Assembly: GCA_963715445.1 (NCBI GenBank)
Contig: OY970240.1
Span: 558,001 to 622,000 of the forward strand
Source of the DNA: JAAYBF01 sp963715445
Lineage (GTDB): Bacteria; Actinomycetota; Thermoleophilia; Solirubrobacterales; Thermoleophilaceae
Length of the DNA: 64,000 bases
Direction: 5' to 3'
Within the stretch, counting starts at the first letter, position 1; every line of letters starts with the position of its first letter. The position numbers and the translations under genes were made by a program. The notes below the pieces were generated by a model. That model was not told where the DNA came from and ran no database searches. It saw only the letters and a program-made list of their open reading frames with translations. Below are positions 51,317 to 59,645 of this stretch, piece by piece.

Positions 51317-52117
51317 ATGCAGGCGAAGGCCGAGGCCCGGATGGAGCCTCTCCCGGTATCCAGCACAGGCGTGACGCTGAGAGGCGTCACGCGGAGCTAC
51401 CCCGCGCGGCGAGGAGATCCGCTCCGCGCGCTCGAGGGGATCGACCTCGACGTGGGCGCGGGCGAGGTGGTCGCCGTCGTCGGCCCGTCGGGCTGCGGCA
51501 AGTCCACCCTGCTCGAGGTGGTCGCGGGCCTCCAGGAGCCCGAGGGAGAGGTCCGAGTCGGTGCCGCCACCGAGCCCGCCGAGCGCCGCGCAGCCTGCTC
51601 ACTGATGCCTCAGCGCGACCTCCTGCTGCCGTGGCGCGACGCGCTCGGGAACGCCGCGCTCGCGCTCGAAGCCGAGGGAGTGCCCCGCAAGGAGGCGCGC
51701 AGGCGCGCCGAGCCGCTGTTCGAGCGGTTCGGGCTCGAGGAGTTCGAGCGCGCGCTGCCGTCCGAGCTCTCCGGGGGGATGAGGCAGCGTGTCGCCTTCA
51801 TCCGCACCCTGCTCCCGGGACGTCCGGTGCTGCTCCTCGACGAGCCCTTCGCGGCGCTCGACGCCATCACGCGCGCCGAGATGCAGCAGTGGCTGGGGGA
51901 CGCCCTGCACGTCGAGCCGCGCACCGTGCTGCTCGTGACCCACGACATCGAGGAGGCGCTGTTCCTCGCGGATCGCGTGGCGGTGCTCTCTCCGCGGCCG
52001 GGCCGCATCGTGGACGAGCTCGAGGTGCCGCTGCCGCGTCCCCGAGATCGCCGCGCCGCGGTGACCGACCCCGAGCTGGCGCGCCTGCGCCGACGGGCGC
52101 TGGAGGTCCTCGGATGA
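51317..52117 (+). CDS. thiZ: ABC transporter ATP-binding protein for a thiamine precursor (ThiZ-like)
   Basis: 266 residues. Walker A GPSGCGKSTLLEVVAGL (~58), Q-loop LMPQRDLLLPWRD, signature LSGGMRQRVAFIRTLL (~155), Walker B VLLLDEPFAALDAITRAEM and switch His in LVTHDIEEAL. It powers uptake through the permease encoded next. The TPP riboswitch directly upstream and the NMT1-type binding protein two genes on assign the system to a pyrimidine precursor of thiamine (ThiXYZ type). The ATG is six bases after the riboswitch-embedded AGGGA. Confidence 0.92.
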   Translation: MQAKAEARMEPLPVSSTGVTLRGVTRSYPARRGDPLRALEGIDLDVGAGEVVAVVGPSGCGKSTLLEVVAGLQEPEGEVRVGAATEPAERRAACSLMPQRDLLLPWRDALGNAALALEAEGVPRKEARRRAEPLFERFGLEEFERALPSELSGGMRQRVAFIRTLLPGRPVLLLDEPFAALDAITRAEMQQWLGDALHVEPRTVLLVTHDIEEALFLADRVAVLSPRPGRIVDELEVPLPRPRDRRAAVTDPELARLRRRALEVLG

Positions 52118-52866
52118 GGCGGGCGCTGACCACCACCCTGCTGCTCGCGGCCTTCGTGGCCGCGTGGGCCTGGCTGGCCTCGCTGGAGGCGGTCGACGAC
52201 TTGACGCTCGCCTCCCCCGGCGAGGTGGCCCAGGCCTTCCGCGACGACTGGTCACTGCTCTGGGACAACGCCTGGGTGACGCTCTACGAGGTGCTCCTCG
52301 GGCTTGCGATCGCCGTCGTCGCCGGCAGCGCCTTTGCCGTGGGAATGCACCTGAGCCGGGCGCTGCGCGACGCCGCCTACCCCCTGCTCGTCGGCTCGCA
52401 GGCGATCCCGATCGTGGTGCTGGCGCCGATCCTCGTTCTCGCCTTCGACTACGGGATCGGCCCCAAGCTCGCGATCGTCGCGCTGATCTGCTTCTTCCCG
52501 ATCACCGTCAATCTGCTCGACGGGCTGCGCTCGGTCGAGGCCGACCAGCTGAAGCTGATGCGCTCGATGGGCGCCTCGCGGCTGCGCACGCTGCGCGCCG
52601 TGGAGCTGCCCGCGGCCCTCCCGGGCTTCTTCTCCGGCCTGCGCGTGGCCGCCACCGTGTCCGTGATCGGAGCGGTCTTCGGCGAGTGGGCGGGGGCCGA
52701 CAAGGGGCTCGGGCGCCTCGTCCTGCTCGGCAACAACCAGCTCGAGACGCCGCGCGTCTACGCCGGCATCGTGATCCTCACGCTCATGGCGGTGGCGCTT
52801 TTCGCGCTCGCGTCGCTCGCAGAGCGCTTCGCCTGTCCATGGAACCGAAAGGAAGCATCCGCATGA
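52114..52866 (+). CDS. thiX: ABC transporter permease for a thiamine precursor (ThiX-like)
   Basis: 250 residues with about six membrane segments (TTTLLLAAFVAAWAWLA; EVLLGLAIAVVAGSAFAVG; AIPIVVLAPILVLAFDYG). The cytoplasmic EAA loop is MRSMGASRLRTLRAVELPAA (~150), the contact for the ATPase. The BPD_transp_1 fold is as in SsuC/TauC/ThiX. The ATG overlaps the ATPase stop (ATGA) and the end overlaps the binding-protein gene the same way, so the three are translated as one unit under TPP control. Confidence 0.92.
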   Translation: MRRALTTTLLLAAFVAAWAWLASLEAVDDLTLASPGEVAQAFRDDWSLLWDNAWVTLYEVLLGLAIAVVAGSAFAVGMHLSRALRDAAYPLLVGSQAIPIVVLAPILVLAFDYGIGPKLAIVALICFFPITVNLLDGLRSVEADQLKLMRSMGASRLRTLRAVELPAALPGFFSGLRVAATVSVIGAVFGEWAGADKGLGRLVLLGNNQLETPRVYAGIVILTLMAVALFALASLAERFACPWNRKEASA

Positions 52867-53876
52867 CGAGAACCCGCCGCCTGACCCTCCTCGCCCTGAT
52901 GGGGGCGCTCTCGATCCTCGCCGCCGGCTGCGGCGAGAAGGAGGATGCCCTCGCCCCGAGCGAGCCGCGCGAGTTCTCGCTGCTGCTCGACTACTTCCCC
53001 AACGCCGACCACGCCGGCGTCTATGCGGCCCAGGCCGGCGGCGCCTTCGCCGAGGCCGGGCTCGACCTGAAGATCCGGCAGCCCGCCGACCCGGCCGCGC
53101 CGATCAAGCAGGTGTCGGCGGGGCGCGTCGACCTTGCGATCTCGTACGCGCCGGAGGTCCTCCGCGCCCGGGACAAGGGCCTGCGCGTGGTCTCCGTCGG
53201 CGCGGTGGTCCGCAAGCCGCTCACGTCGATCATCTCGCTTCCCAAGGCGGGCATCCGCGGCCCGCGCGACCTGAAGGGGAAGACGGTCGGCACCGCCGGG
53301 ATCGACTACCAGTCGGCCTACCTGAAGACGATCCTCGAGGAGGCGGGCGTGGACCCCGACTCGGTGCGCGAGCGCAACGTCGGCTTCAGCCTCACCCCCG
53401 CCCTCCTCACCGGCCGGGTCGACGCCGTGCTCGGCGCCTTCTGGAACTACGAGGGGACCGAGCTGCGCATGAAGGGCCGCGAGCCCCGGATCATCCGCAT
53501 GGAGGAGGCGGGCGTGCCGAGCTACAACGAGCTCGTGCTGGTGGCCAACGAGGACGCGCTCGAGCGCGACGGCGATCGCATCCGCGCTTTCGTCACCGCT
53601 CTGTCCCGGGGGACCCGGGATCTGGCGCGCAACCCGAGCGCCGGGATCAAGGGCCTGCTGGAGGCGAACCCCGACCTGGACCCGGCGCTCCAGAGGGCGG
53701 TGGTGCGCGCAACGCTGCCCCTGTTCCTGCCGCCGGAGGACCGGCCGTTCGGCTACCAGAGCCCGCGCGAGTGGCAGCGATTCACGGCCTGGATGCGCGA
53801 GAACGGCCTGCTGGAGAAGATCCCCGACGCCACCGGAGCGTTCACGAACGACTACCTGCCCGGCCAGGGACTGTGA
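52863..53876 (+). CDS. thiY: Thiamine-precursor-binding lipoprotein (NMT1/THI5 domain, ThiY-like)
   Basis: 337 residues. Signal peptide with lipobox ILAAGC (Cys ~21). The NMT1/THI5-like domain is evident from LLLDYFPNADHAGVYAAQAG (~40), VSAGRVDLAISYAPEVL (~82), LKGKTVGTAGIDYQSAYLK (~130) and VDAVLGAFWNYEGTELRMKG (~180). Family members bind formylaminopyrimidine-type thiamine precursors. The gene ends the riboswitch-controlled operon and its last codons contain the promoter of the following lipoprotein gene. Confidence 0.92.
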   Translation: MTRTRRLTLLALMGALSILAAGCGEKEDALAPSEPREFSLLLDYFPNADHAGVYAAQAGGAFAEAGLDLKIRQPADPAAPIKQVSAGRVDLAISYAPEVLRARDKGLRVVSVGAVVRKPLTSIISLPKAGIRGPRDLKGKTVGTAGIDYQSAYLKTILEEAGVDPDSVRERNVGFSLTPALLTGRVDAVLGAFWNYEGTELRMKGREPRIIRMEEAGVPSYNELVLVANEDALERDGDRIRAFVTALSRGTRDLARNPSAGIKGLLEANPDLDPALQRAVVRATLPLFLPPEDRPFGYQSPREWQRFTAWMRENGLLEKIPDATGAFTNDYLPGQGL

Positions 53877-53901
53877 CAAAACGCCGCAAAGGCCCTATAA
53901 C
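53873..53901 (+). promoter_or_regulatory. Sigma-70-type promoter of lipoprotein B
   Basis: -35 GTGACA (53873-53878), a 17-base spacer, and -10 TATAAC (53896-53901): five of six consensus bases in each box. It overlaps the end of thiY and places the transcription start 2-4 bases before the TTG of lipoprotein B. Confidence 0.7.
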
Positions 53902-53911
53902 ACGCACTGAG

Positions 53912-54877
53912 TTGAGATCCCACAGCCCCCTCCCCCGCGTTCTGCTCCTACTGGCCTCGCTGCTCGCGATCACGGCGCTCGTCGGCGGCTGTGGCGGCGG
54001 AGAGAGCGAGCCCAGCGGCGGGCCCCGGCAGCTGCTGGAGGAGGCGGTCGCGAAGCCGATCGAGAGCGCCGAGGTGGACATGAGCCTCGAAGCGTTCATC
54101 CCGAGCTTCCCGATCCTCGGCAGCCGCCTGGACCTGACGGGGCAGGGGCCGATCGAGTGGACGGCCGGCGACTCGCTGCCCACGCTCGACTGGAACGTCA
54201 AGCTCGTGGCCGACGGCCAGGCGTTCCCCGCACGCTTCAGGGTCGTGGACAATCGGGCCTTCATCGACTTCATGGGGCTGTCCTACGAGGCCGACCCGGA
54301 GCTGATCGACGACCTCCGCCCGGACGACGGAGACTCCGATGACTCGAGCGCCGGAAAGAGCCTCGAGCAGCTGGGCATCAACCCTTCCGACTGGCTGCGC
54401 CGACTGCGCATGGAGGACGGCGAGGAGATCGGCGGCGACTCGACCCGCAAGATCACCGGCACGGTGAACGTGAACGCGGTCGTCGAGGACCTGATCGGAG
54501 GGCTCGAGTCCTCCGGGATCGGCGACCGTCTCGGCGAGGGCGGCGATGAGGCCGCCAAGCTGGGCGACCTCTCCGACGAGGACCGCAAGAAGCTCGTGAA
54601 GGCGGTCACCGATGTCGACGTGCAGGTCAACGTCGACGACGAGGGCTACCCGCGCCGCGCCTACGCGAAGCTCAAGTTCGAGGTTCCCAAGGACGTGAAG
54701 GAAGCCGTCTTCAAGAAGGGCACGATCACCTTCGACCTCGTGCTGGAGGAGGTGGGCGACGTCGACGTCCAGGTCTCGCCGCCCGCGAGCCCGAGGGATC
54801 TCGACAGCCTCTTCAACCTCATCGGCCTCGTCTTCGGGATCGACGAGCCGTCTGACCTCTGGCGCGAGCCGAACTAG
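53912..54877 (+). CDS. Lipoprotein, LppX/LprG-like (paralogue B)
   Basis: 321 residues from TTG. The signal peptide (RSHSPLPRVLLLLASLLAITA) ends in the lipobox LVGGC. The body aligns with paralogue A at 42132-43247: a duplicated pattern of AVAKPIESAEVDMSLEAFI, LPTLDWNVKLVADGQAFPAR, LEQLGINPSDWLRRLRMEDG, DSTRKITGTVNVNAVVEDL and a late VDVQVNVDDEGYPRRAYAKL. The TTG is chosen because it starts a clean signal peptide and sits just after a good promoter. A GTG overlapping the thiY stop is the alternative. A periplasmic lipid-carrier role is inferred from fold resemblance. Confidence 0.75.
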   Translation: MRSHSPLPRVLLLLASLLAITALVGGCGGGESEPSGGPRQLLEEAVAKPIESAEVDMSLEAFIPSFPILGSRLDLTGQGPIEWTAGDSLPTLDWNVKLVADGQAFPARFRVVDNRAFIDFMGLSYEADPELIDDLRPDDGDSDDSSAGKSLEQLGINPSDWLRRLRMEDGEEIGGDSTRKITGTVNVNAVVEDLIGGLESSGIGDRLGEGGDEAAKLGDLSDEDRKKLVKAVTDVDVQVNVDDEGYPRRAYAKLKFEVPKDVKEAVFKKGTITFDLVLEEVGDVDVQVSPPASPRDLDSLFNLIGLVFGIDEPSDLWREPN

Positions 54878-54896
54878 GCGGCGGCCGCCACGGCGG

Positions 54897-55301
54897 CTAC
54901 TCCGGCTCGCGCTCGTCGAGGTCGAGCGCCAGGGAGTTGATGCAGTAGCGCTGACCCCCGGGCCCGGGCCCATCGTCGAACACGTGCCCGAGGTGGGACC
55001 CGCAGTTGGCGCAGACCACCTCCGTGCGGCGCATCAGCAGGCTGCGATCCTCGCGCAGCTCGACGGCCTCGGCCACCGCCGGCTCGGTGAAGCTCGGCCA
55101 GCCGGTGCCCGAGTCGAACTTCGTGCCCGAGCTGAAGAGCTCCGCGCCGCAGGCGCCGCAGCGGTACATCCCGTCCGCCTTCGAGTGCGTGTACGCGCCG
55201 GTGAACGGCGGCTCGGTGCCGGACTCCCGGAGCACGTGGTAGCGCTCCGGCGGTAGCTCGGAGCGCCATTCGGCGTCGCTCTTGCTCACATGGTCTGCCA
55301 T
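54897..55301 (-). CDS. msrB: Peptide-methionine (R)-S-oxide reductase
   Basis: Repairs oxidised methionine; 134 residues. Zinc-binding CxxC pairs are CGACGAELF (~48) and CANCGSHLG (~97). Active-site motifs are FDSGTGWPSF (~63) and RYCINSLAL with the catalytic Cys (~120). The start overlaps the end of the upstream glycosylase gene by 16 bases. The order glycosylase-msrB pairs DNA and protein damage repair in one transcript. Confidence 0.95.
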   Translation of the reverse strand: MADHVSKSDAEWRSELPPERYHVLRESGTEPPFTGAYTHSKADGMYRCGACGAELFSSGTKFDSGTGWPSFTEPAVAEAVELREDRSLLMRRTEVVCANCGSHLGHVFDDGPGPGGQRYCINSLALDLDEREPE

Positions 55302-56131
55302 ATGCGGCCTCCTCCTTGGACAAGGTACAGCCCGGCGAGCGCCTGGAAGGGCGCATAGGGCTCGAAGAACTCCCTCACCTCCGCCTCGGACGCGCGGCGG
55401 CCGAGGCCGGCGAGGCGGCCTACGAGCTTCACGAAGGCGAGATCGCCGGCGGGCAGCTGATCGTCGCGGCCCTGGCCGTAGAAGGCGAGCGACTCGAGCG
55501 TCCAGGAGCCGATGTTGCGGATAGTGCGCAGCCGCTCCCAGGTGGGCTCGTGACGAGCGAGGTCGGCACGGCCGCTGGACACCTCGCGCGCCACCTTGAC
55601 GAGCGCGATGGACCGCTTCGGGGCCAGCCCGCAGGCATCCAGCTCGGCCGGCGCGAGGCCCGCGACGATCGCCGCGCTCGGCACGTCGCGCAGGCCGCCG
55701 CAGGCGCTGCGGGCGCCGTGGCGGGACACCAGCGCGCGCTGGATCGCGAAGGCGCGCTGCACATCGATCAGCTGCTCGCTGACCGCCCATGCCAGCGCCT
55801 CGAACGGCTCGGGGCGGCGGCGCGGGCGCAGCCACGGAAAGCGGCGGATCACCGGCCCCAGCAGGCGGTCGCGATGGAACGCCCTGTGGAATGGGGCGAG
55901 GTCGTGATCGGTGCCCAGCGCGAAGCGCATCCGGCGAATGCCCTCTTCGGCCGCCTCGGGAGTCGCCGCCTCGCCGCGCAGGCGAACCGTCCCCGCGGCG
56001 ACCCACGCCCTCACCGTCACGGGCTCGCCCGCCGGGCAGAGCACGCGCTCGAGCACGCCGTCCCTGCTGCACAGCACCCCGTCGCGCCCGGGGCCGGGAA
56101 GCCGATAAGAGCCGAGCGGCACCACCTCCAC
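55286..56131 (-). CDS. DNA-3-methyladenine glycosylase, AlkA-like (HhH-GPD)
   Basis: 281 residues. An N-terminal beta domain (~1-90) is followed by a helix-hairpin-helix glycosylase core. The HhH motif is LRTIRNIGSWTLESLAFYGQ (~205), followed by the catalytic Asp in LPAGDLAFVKL (~233). FEALAWAVSEQLIDVQRAFA matches the conserved interior helix. It removes alkylated purines to start base excision repair. The last 16 bases overlap msrB. Confidence 0.85.
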   Translation of the reverse strand: MEVVPLGSYRLPGPGRDGVLCSRDGVLERVLCPAGEPVTVRAWVAAGTVRLRGEAATPEAAEEGIRRMRFALGTDHDLAPFHRAFHRDRLLGPVIRRFPWLRPRRRPEPFEALAWAVSEQLIDVQRAFAIQRALVSRHGARSACGGLRDVPSAAIVAGLAPAELDACGLAPKRSIALVKVAREVSSGRADLARHEPTWERLRTIRNIGSWTLESLAFYGQGRDDQLPAGDLAFVKLVGRLAGLGRRASEAEVREFFEPYAPFQALAGLYLVQGGGRIWQTM

Positions 56132-56172
56132 CTCGGCGATCGCCGCTGCCGGTGGGGCTGAAGCGGTCGCGG

Positions 56173-56523
56173 TCAGCGCTTGAGCAGGTGGACGTCTACG
56201 AGGAAGGAGCGCGAGCCGGCGACCTCAACCCCGCGCCTGCGGTCCAGCATCCGGCCGCGCTTGCGAGCGAGCGAGCGAGCGGCCGTCGGACGGCGCAGCA
56301 CCTTCAGCAGCATGAATGCGGCGATGCCGAGCACGAGGCCACCGCTGGCCGCTGCCACGGTGGCCGGAAGCGAGGCGCCGTGCCGGACAGCGAGCGGACG
56401 CGCGGCTTGGGCGTCTGCCGGAACGGGCAGCGGTCGAGCCTCTGCGACGAGCTCGCCCTCGGGCGCGACCAGCTCGCCGTCGATCTCGGGCTCTTCGGCG
56501 TAGCTGTCAGCTGGCTCGGACAC
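56173..56523 (-). CDS. Single-span membrane protein, hypothetical
   Basis: 116 residues. An acidic/Pro-rich N-terminus (AEEPEIDGELVAPEGELVAE), one membrane helix (~57-74, LPATVAAASGGLVLGIAAFM), then a very basic juxtamembrane region (LKVLRRPTAARSLARKRGRM). By the positive-inside rule the C-terminus is cytoplasmic. A TAGACT hexamer lies nine bases before the GTG. Function unknown. Confidence 0.6.
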   Translation of the reverse strand: MSEPADSYAEEPEIDGELVAPEGELVAEARPLPVPADAQAARPLAVRHGASLPATVAAASGGLVLGIAAFMLLKVLRRPTAARSLARKRGRMLDRRRGVEVAGSRSFLVDVHLLKR

Positions 56524-56532
56524 CGGCTGTCG

Positions 56533-56538
56533 AGTCTA
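56533..56538 (-). promoter_or_regulatory. -10 element TAGACT of the single-span protein gene
   Basis: TAGACT ends nine bases before the GTG. Confidence 0.35.
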
Positions 56539-56570
56539 ACCACCAACCGGACGACGCGTGAAGAGAGCCT

Positions 56571-57695
56571 CTACAGCAGGCGCTCGTAGATCCTGTACCG
56601 CTTGACCACGCGCCCGCCCATCCCCTCCATGCCGCGGTTCATCGCGTCGTTCGTCTCGAGGATCCAGCCCATCTCGCCCCACTTCTGGCGCGTCGCCTCA
56701 GCCATGTCGAAGTGCTCGATGTAGAAGGCGGCCGCCACGCCGGTGTGCTGGTACTCGGGCTTGACCCCCAGGAAGCCGACCCGCACGCGATCCACCAGCC
56801 AACGCCGGCGCGCGTACCGGGACAGGAACGGCAGCAGCCGCCCGTTCGTCCCCTTGAGCAGCTGGTTCGCGTCGGGCACCGTGCAGGCGATTCCCACGCT
56901 CTCACCGGTGTCGATCCTCTCGGCGGCCATGAACCAGTGCTTGTCGTAGACGAGCTGCATGTTCACGGCGTAGTCGTCGAGGTCCTCCTTCGTCAGAGGA
57001 GTGAAGCCCCAGTTGTCCTTCCACGCCTCGTTGTAGGTCTCGCCGAAGAGGTCGAGCTCCTTGCGCAGCCTGTGGCGCTTCATCTTGCGGACGCGGATGC
57101 CGTGCTCGGACTCCACCTTCGCCGCGAGATCGACGATCCCCGGCACGATCTTCGAGCGGTCGCTGATGTGGAGCTCCCACATCAGCAGGTCGACCGCCTT
57201 CTCGAGGCCGCACTCCTCGCACAGCCGCTGGTAGTAGGGCGGGTGCCAGGGCTGCCTGACGAACGGCTCGCGATCGAAGCCCTCGATCAGCACGCCGGCC
57301 TCGTCGTTCATCGTGAAGTCCATCGGGCCGACCATCCGGTCGCGGCCGCGCTCGCGCAGCCAGCCCGCGGCGGCGTCGAGCAGCGCCTCGAGCACCTCGC
57401 GATCGTCCTCCATCTCCAGGAAGCCGAACATCCCCCAGTCGTTGCCCTGGTACTCGTTGAAGTTGCGGTCGATCTGGGCGCTGATCCGGCCGACCACCCG
57501 CCCGTCCCGGCGCGCCAGGAACAGCTGAGCCTCGGCGTGCTTGAACCACTTGTTGAAGCGCGGGCTCAGGAAGAGCTTGCGCTCGATCCGCAGCGAGGGA
57601 ACCCACGGCCCTGCGTTAGCATGCAGCCGGTACGGCAGCTCGATGAAAGCTCGCCGGTCGCCGCGAGAGCTGACGGGAATCACCTCCAGAGCCAC
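56571..57695 (-). CDS. GNAT-fold acyltransferase-like protein, candidate bacterial ceramide synthase
   Basis: 374 residues, GTG start with TAGGGT eight bases upstream. Features: FIELPYRLHANAGPWVPSLR (~15-35), FFKHAEAQLFLARRDGRVVGRI-type core here as FKHAEAQLFLARRDGRVVG (~50-70), GNDWGMFGFLEMEDDREV, MVGPMDFTMNDEAGVLIEGF (~125) and a C-terminal GNAT-like half with VGFLGVKPEYQHTGVAAAFY (~315). These are hallmarks of the family that, to my knowledge, includes the Caulobacter ceramide synthase bCerS. It is divergent, with an 18-base gap, from a serine-palmitoyltransferase-like gene, which strongly supports a joint role. The biochemical function is inferred. Confidence 0.65.
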   Translation of the reverse strand: MALEVIPVSSRGDRRAFIELPYRLHANAGPWVPSLRIERKLFLSPRFNKWFKHAEAQLFLARRDGRVVGRISAQIDRNFNEYQGNDWGMFGFLEMEDDREVLEALLDAAAGWLRERGRDRMVGPMDFTMNDEAGVLIEGFDREPFVRQPWHPPYYQRLCEECGLEKAVDLLMWELHISDRSKIVPGIVDLAAKVESEHGIRVRKMKRHRLRKELDLFGETYNEAWKDNWGFTPLTKEDLDDYAVNMQLVYDKHWFMAAERIDTGESVGIACTVPDANQLLKGTNGRLLPFLSRYARRRWLVDRVRVGFLGVKPEYQHTGVAAAFYIEHFDMAEATRQKWGEMGWILETNDAMNRGMEGMGGRVVKRYRIYERLL

Positions 57696-57703
57696 GGCGC
57701 CGC

Positions 57704-57709
57704 ACCCTA
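57704..57709 (-). promoter_or_regulatory. -10 element TAGGGT of the GNAT-fold gene
   Basis: TAGGGT ends eight bases before the GTG, within the very short divergent gap. Confidence 0.4.
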
Positions 57710-57713
57710 GTCC

Positions 57714-58979
57714 ATGGCGATCAAGACCGACCTCTTCGAGAAGGCCCGTACCCACGAGCGGGTAGAGCAGCTGAAGGCCGCCCGAGAGCAGGACCTGCTG
57801 CCCTACTTCAGGGTCGTGGAAGCGGAGCCCGGGCCGATCGCCCTCATGGAGGGCCGGGAGCGCATCACCCTCGGCTCGAACAACTACCTTGGGCTCACCG
57901 GGGACGAGCGCGTGAAGCAGGCGGCTCGCGAGGCGCTCGAGACCTACGGCACCGGCCTGACGGGCTCGCGCTTCATGAACGGCACCACGCCGCTGCACCT
58001 GGAGCTCGAGCGGGAGCTGGCCGACTGGATGGGCACCGAGGACGCGCTGGTCTTCACGGCGGGCTACCTGGCGAACGTGGGCTGCATCGCCACCCTGCTG
58101 GGACCGCAGGACACCGTCATCTGCGACTCCGGCGACCACGCATCGATCCTCGACGCCGTCTCGATGTCCCGCGCCCGCATCCGCCCCTTCCGGCACAACC
58201 GGCTCGACAAGCTGGAGAAGATGCTCGAGCGCGCCGCCGACGACGGCGGAGGCGTTCTGGTGGTGGTCGACGGCGTGTTCTCGATGGAGGGCGACCTGGC
58301 CCCCGTGCCCGACATCGTGAGCCTCTGCCGCAAGCACGGCGCCCGCCTGATGGTCGACGAGGCCCATGGGGTCGGAGTGCTCGGAGAGACCGGCACCGGC
58401 GCCTGCGAGCTGTTCGGCGCCGGCGGCGACGTGGACCTGCGGATGGGCACCTTCTCCAAGTCGCTCGCCTCCTGCGGCGGCTTCATAGCCGGATCGGCCG
58501 AGGTGATCGACTTCCTCCGCGTGCAGTCGCGCGCCTTCATGTTCACCGCCTCCGCGGTGCCGGCGGCGATCGGCGCGGCGCTCGCCGCTCTGCGGATCAT
58601 CCGCTCGGGGGAGGGACGCGACCTGATGGCCCAGGCGCTCGACAACGCGCGCTACCTGCACCGCGGCCTGTCGGAGCTCGGCTTCGAGGTCGTCCCGCCG
58701 ACGACGATGCCGGACGGATCCGAGATCGTCACGCCGATCGTGCCTGTCGTGATCGGCGACGACTGGAAGGCCGTCCTCTTCTGGAAGGCCCTGTACGAGG
58801 CCGGCCTCTACACCAACGTCGCCCTCTATCCGGCCGTGCCCCGCGGCGGTGCGCTGCTGCGGACGAGCGTGATGGCAACCCACGAGCGCGAGCACCTCGA
58901 CCGAGCGCTCGACATCTTCCAGCGGGCCTACTCGGTCCTGCCGGAGGATCCCGGGGCCGCAGTCGCGCCGACCGGCTAG
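57714..58979 (+). CDS. Alpha-oxoamine synthase, serine palmitoyltransferase-like
   Basis: PLP-dependent fold-type I enzyme of 421 residues. Motifs: LGSNNYLGLTGDERV (~52), GTGLTGSRFMNGTTPLHLELE (~80), VDEAHGVGVLGETG (~218) and the PLP lysine in MGTFSKSLASCGGFIAG (~250). The C-terminal segment GLYTNVALYPAVPRGGALLR (~363) resembles serine palmitoyltransferase (GLYVN...PATP) more than BioF or Kbl. No biotin genes or threonine dehydrogenase are nearby. Together with the divergent GNAT-fold gene this suggests condensation of serine with an acyl thioester to a sphingoid base. BioF activity remains possible. Confidence 0.8.
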   Translation: MAIKTDLFEKARTHERVEQLKAAREQDLLPYFRVVEAEPGPIALMEGRERITLGSNNYLGLTGDERVKQAAREALETYGTGLTGSRFMNGTTPLHLELERELADWMGTEDALVFTAGYLANVGCIATLLGPQDTVICDSGDHASILDAVSMSRARIRPFRHNRLDKLEKMLERAADDGGGVLVVVDGVFSMEGDLAPVPDIVSLCRKHGARLMVDEAHGVGVLGETGTGACELFGAGGDVDLRMGTFSKSLASCGGFIAGSAEVIDFLRVQSRAFMFTASAVPAAIGAALAALRIIRSGEGRDLMAQALDNARYLHRGLSELGFEVVPPTTMPDGSEIVTPIVPVVIGDDWKAVLFWKALYEAGLYTNVALYPAVPRGGALLRTSVMATHEREHLDRALDIFQRAYSVLPEDPGAAVAPTG

Positions 58980-59028
58980 CCCAAACACGAAAAGGCCGCT
59001 CTTAGCGCACGGTCCAGACGGATGCCGG

Positions 59029-59057
59029 TTGACGCTCGCCCGCCGCTCGGCTTTATT
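59029..59057 (+). promoter_or_regulatory. Promoter of the integration host factor gene
   Basis: -35 TTGACG (59029-59034), 17-base spacer, -10 TTTATT (59052-59057). The leader of about 120 bases contains a perfect hairpin ACCGGAGC-CATTGA-GCTCCGGT (59087-59108) before a GGGGAGG ribosome binding site. Confidence 0.5.
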
Positions 59058-59187
59058 TCGAACCTGGCCCTGCTGCTGCCCGGGGAACCGGAGCCATTGA
59101 GCTCCGGTGGGTGGCATGGGAGAGATCGGCAGGCCGTTGGGGACTGCGTCAGCTGTTGAGAAACTGCACGAGGTGCGGGGAGGATGT

Positions 59188-59589
59188 ATGGGCGGAACTG
59201 CTGTGTTGGACGCTGGGCAAGACCAGCACCTGCGTGCCCTCGAGCACGCCAATCGGGTGCGACTTGCGCGAGCCGATATGAAGCGTCGGATCGCGGCTGG
59301 GGAGCTTGCGGCGGCCGACGTGATCCTGAACTGTCCGTGGGAAGCGGACAACATGTCGGTCAGCGACATATTGATGAGCCAGAAGCGCTGGGGGCGGGCA
59401 CGCTGCCGCCGTCTGCTGATGTCGATCGGCATCCCGGAGAACAAGTGCGTCGGGACGCTCACCGAGCGTCAGCGACTTGCGCTCTCGGCGATGCTGGCCT
59501 CGACGGTCAAGCCCGTCGAGACTCGCACCAGTCTCAATTCCGGTCAGGCGATGCCTGCCATGAGGGCCGAGGCCCTCTCGGCGGCCTGA
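59188..59589 (+). CDS. mihF: Integration host factor, actinobacterial type (mIHF)
   Basis: Nucleoid-associated DNA-binding protein, 133 residues. The conserved core is RVRLARADMKRRIAAGELAA (~25-45), MSVSDILMSQKRWGRARCRR (~60-80, helix-two-turn-helix) and MSIGIPENKCVGTLTERQRL. mIHF homologues compact the nucleoid and were first found as cofactors of phage L5 integration. The ATG at 59188 has GGGGAGG four bases upstream; a longer in-frame start upstream lacks similarity. A 20-residue C-terminal extension follows the conserved domain. Confidence 0.85.
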   Translation: MGGTAVLDAGQDQHLRALEHANRVRLARADMKRRIAAGELAAADVILNCPWEADNMSVSDILMSQKRWGRARCRRLLMSIGIPENKCVGTLTERQRLALSAMLASTVKPVETRTSLNSGQAMPAMRAEALSAA

Positions 59590-59606
59590 CCGAGCCGTGG
59601 TCGCGT

Positions 59607-59635
59607 CGCGCCCGGGGCCTGAGGCCTCGGGCGCG
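59607..59635. terminator. Strong hairpin between convergent genes
   Basis: CGCGCCCGGGGCC pairs with GGCCTCGGGCGCG (13 positions, one G-U) around TGA, between the mIHF gene and the convergent membrane-protein gene. There is no T-tract. Confidence 0.6.
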
Positions 59636-59645
59636 GACGGCGCCC

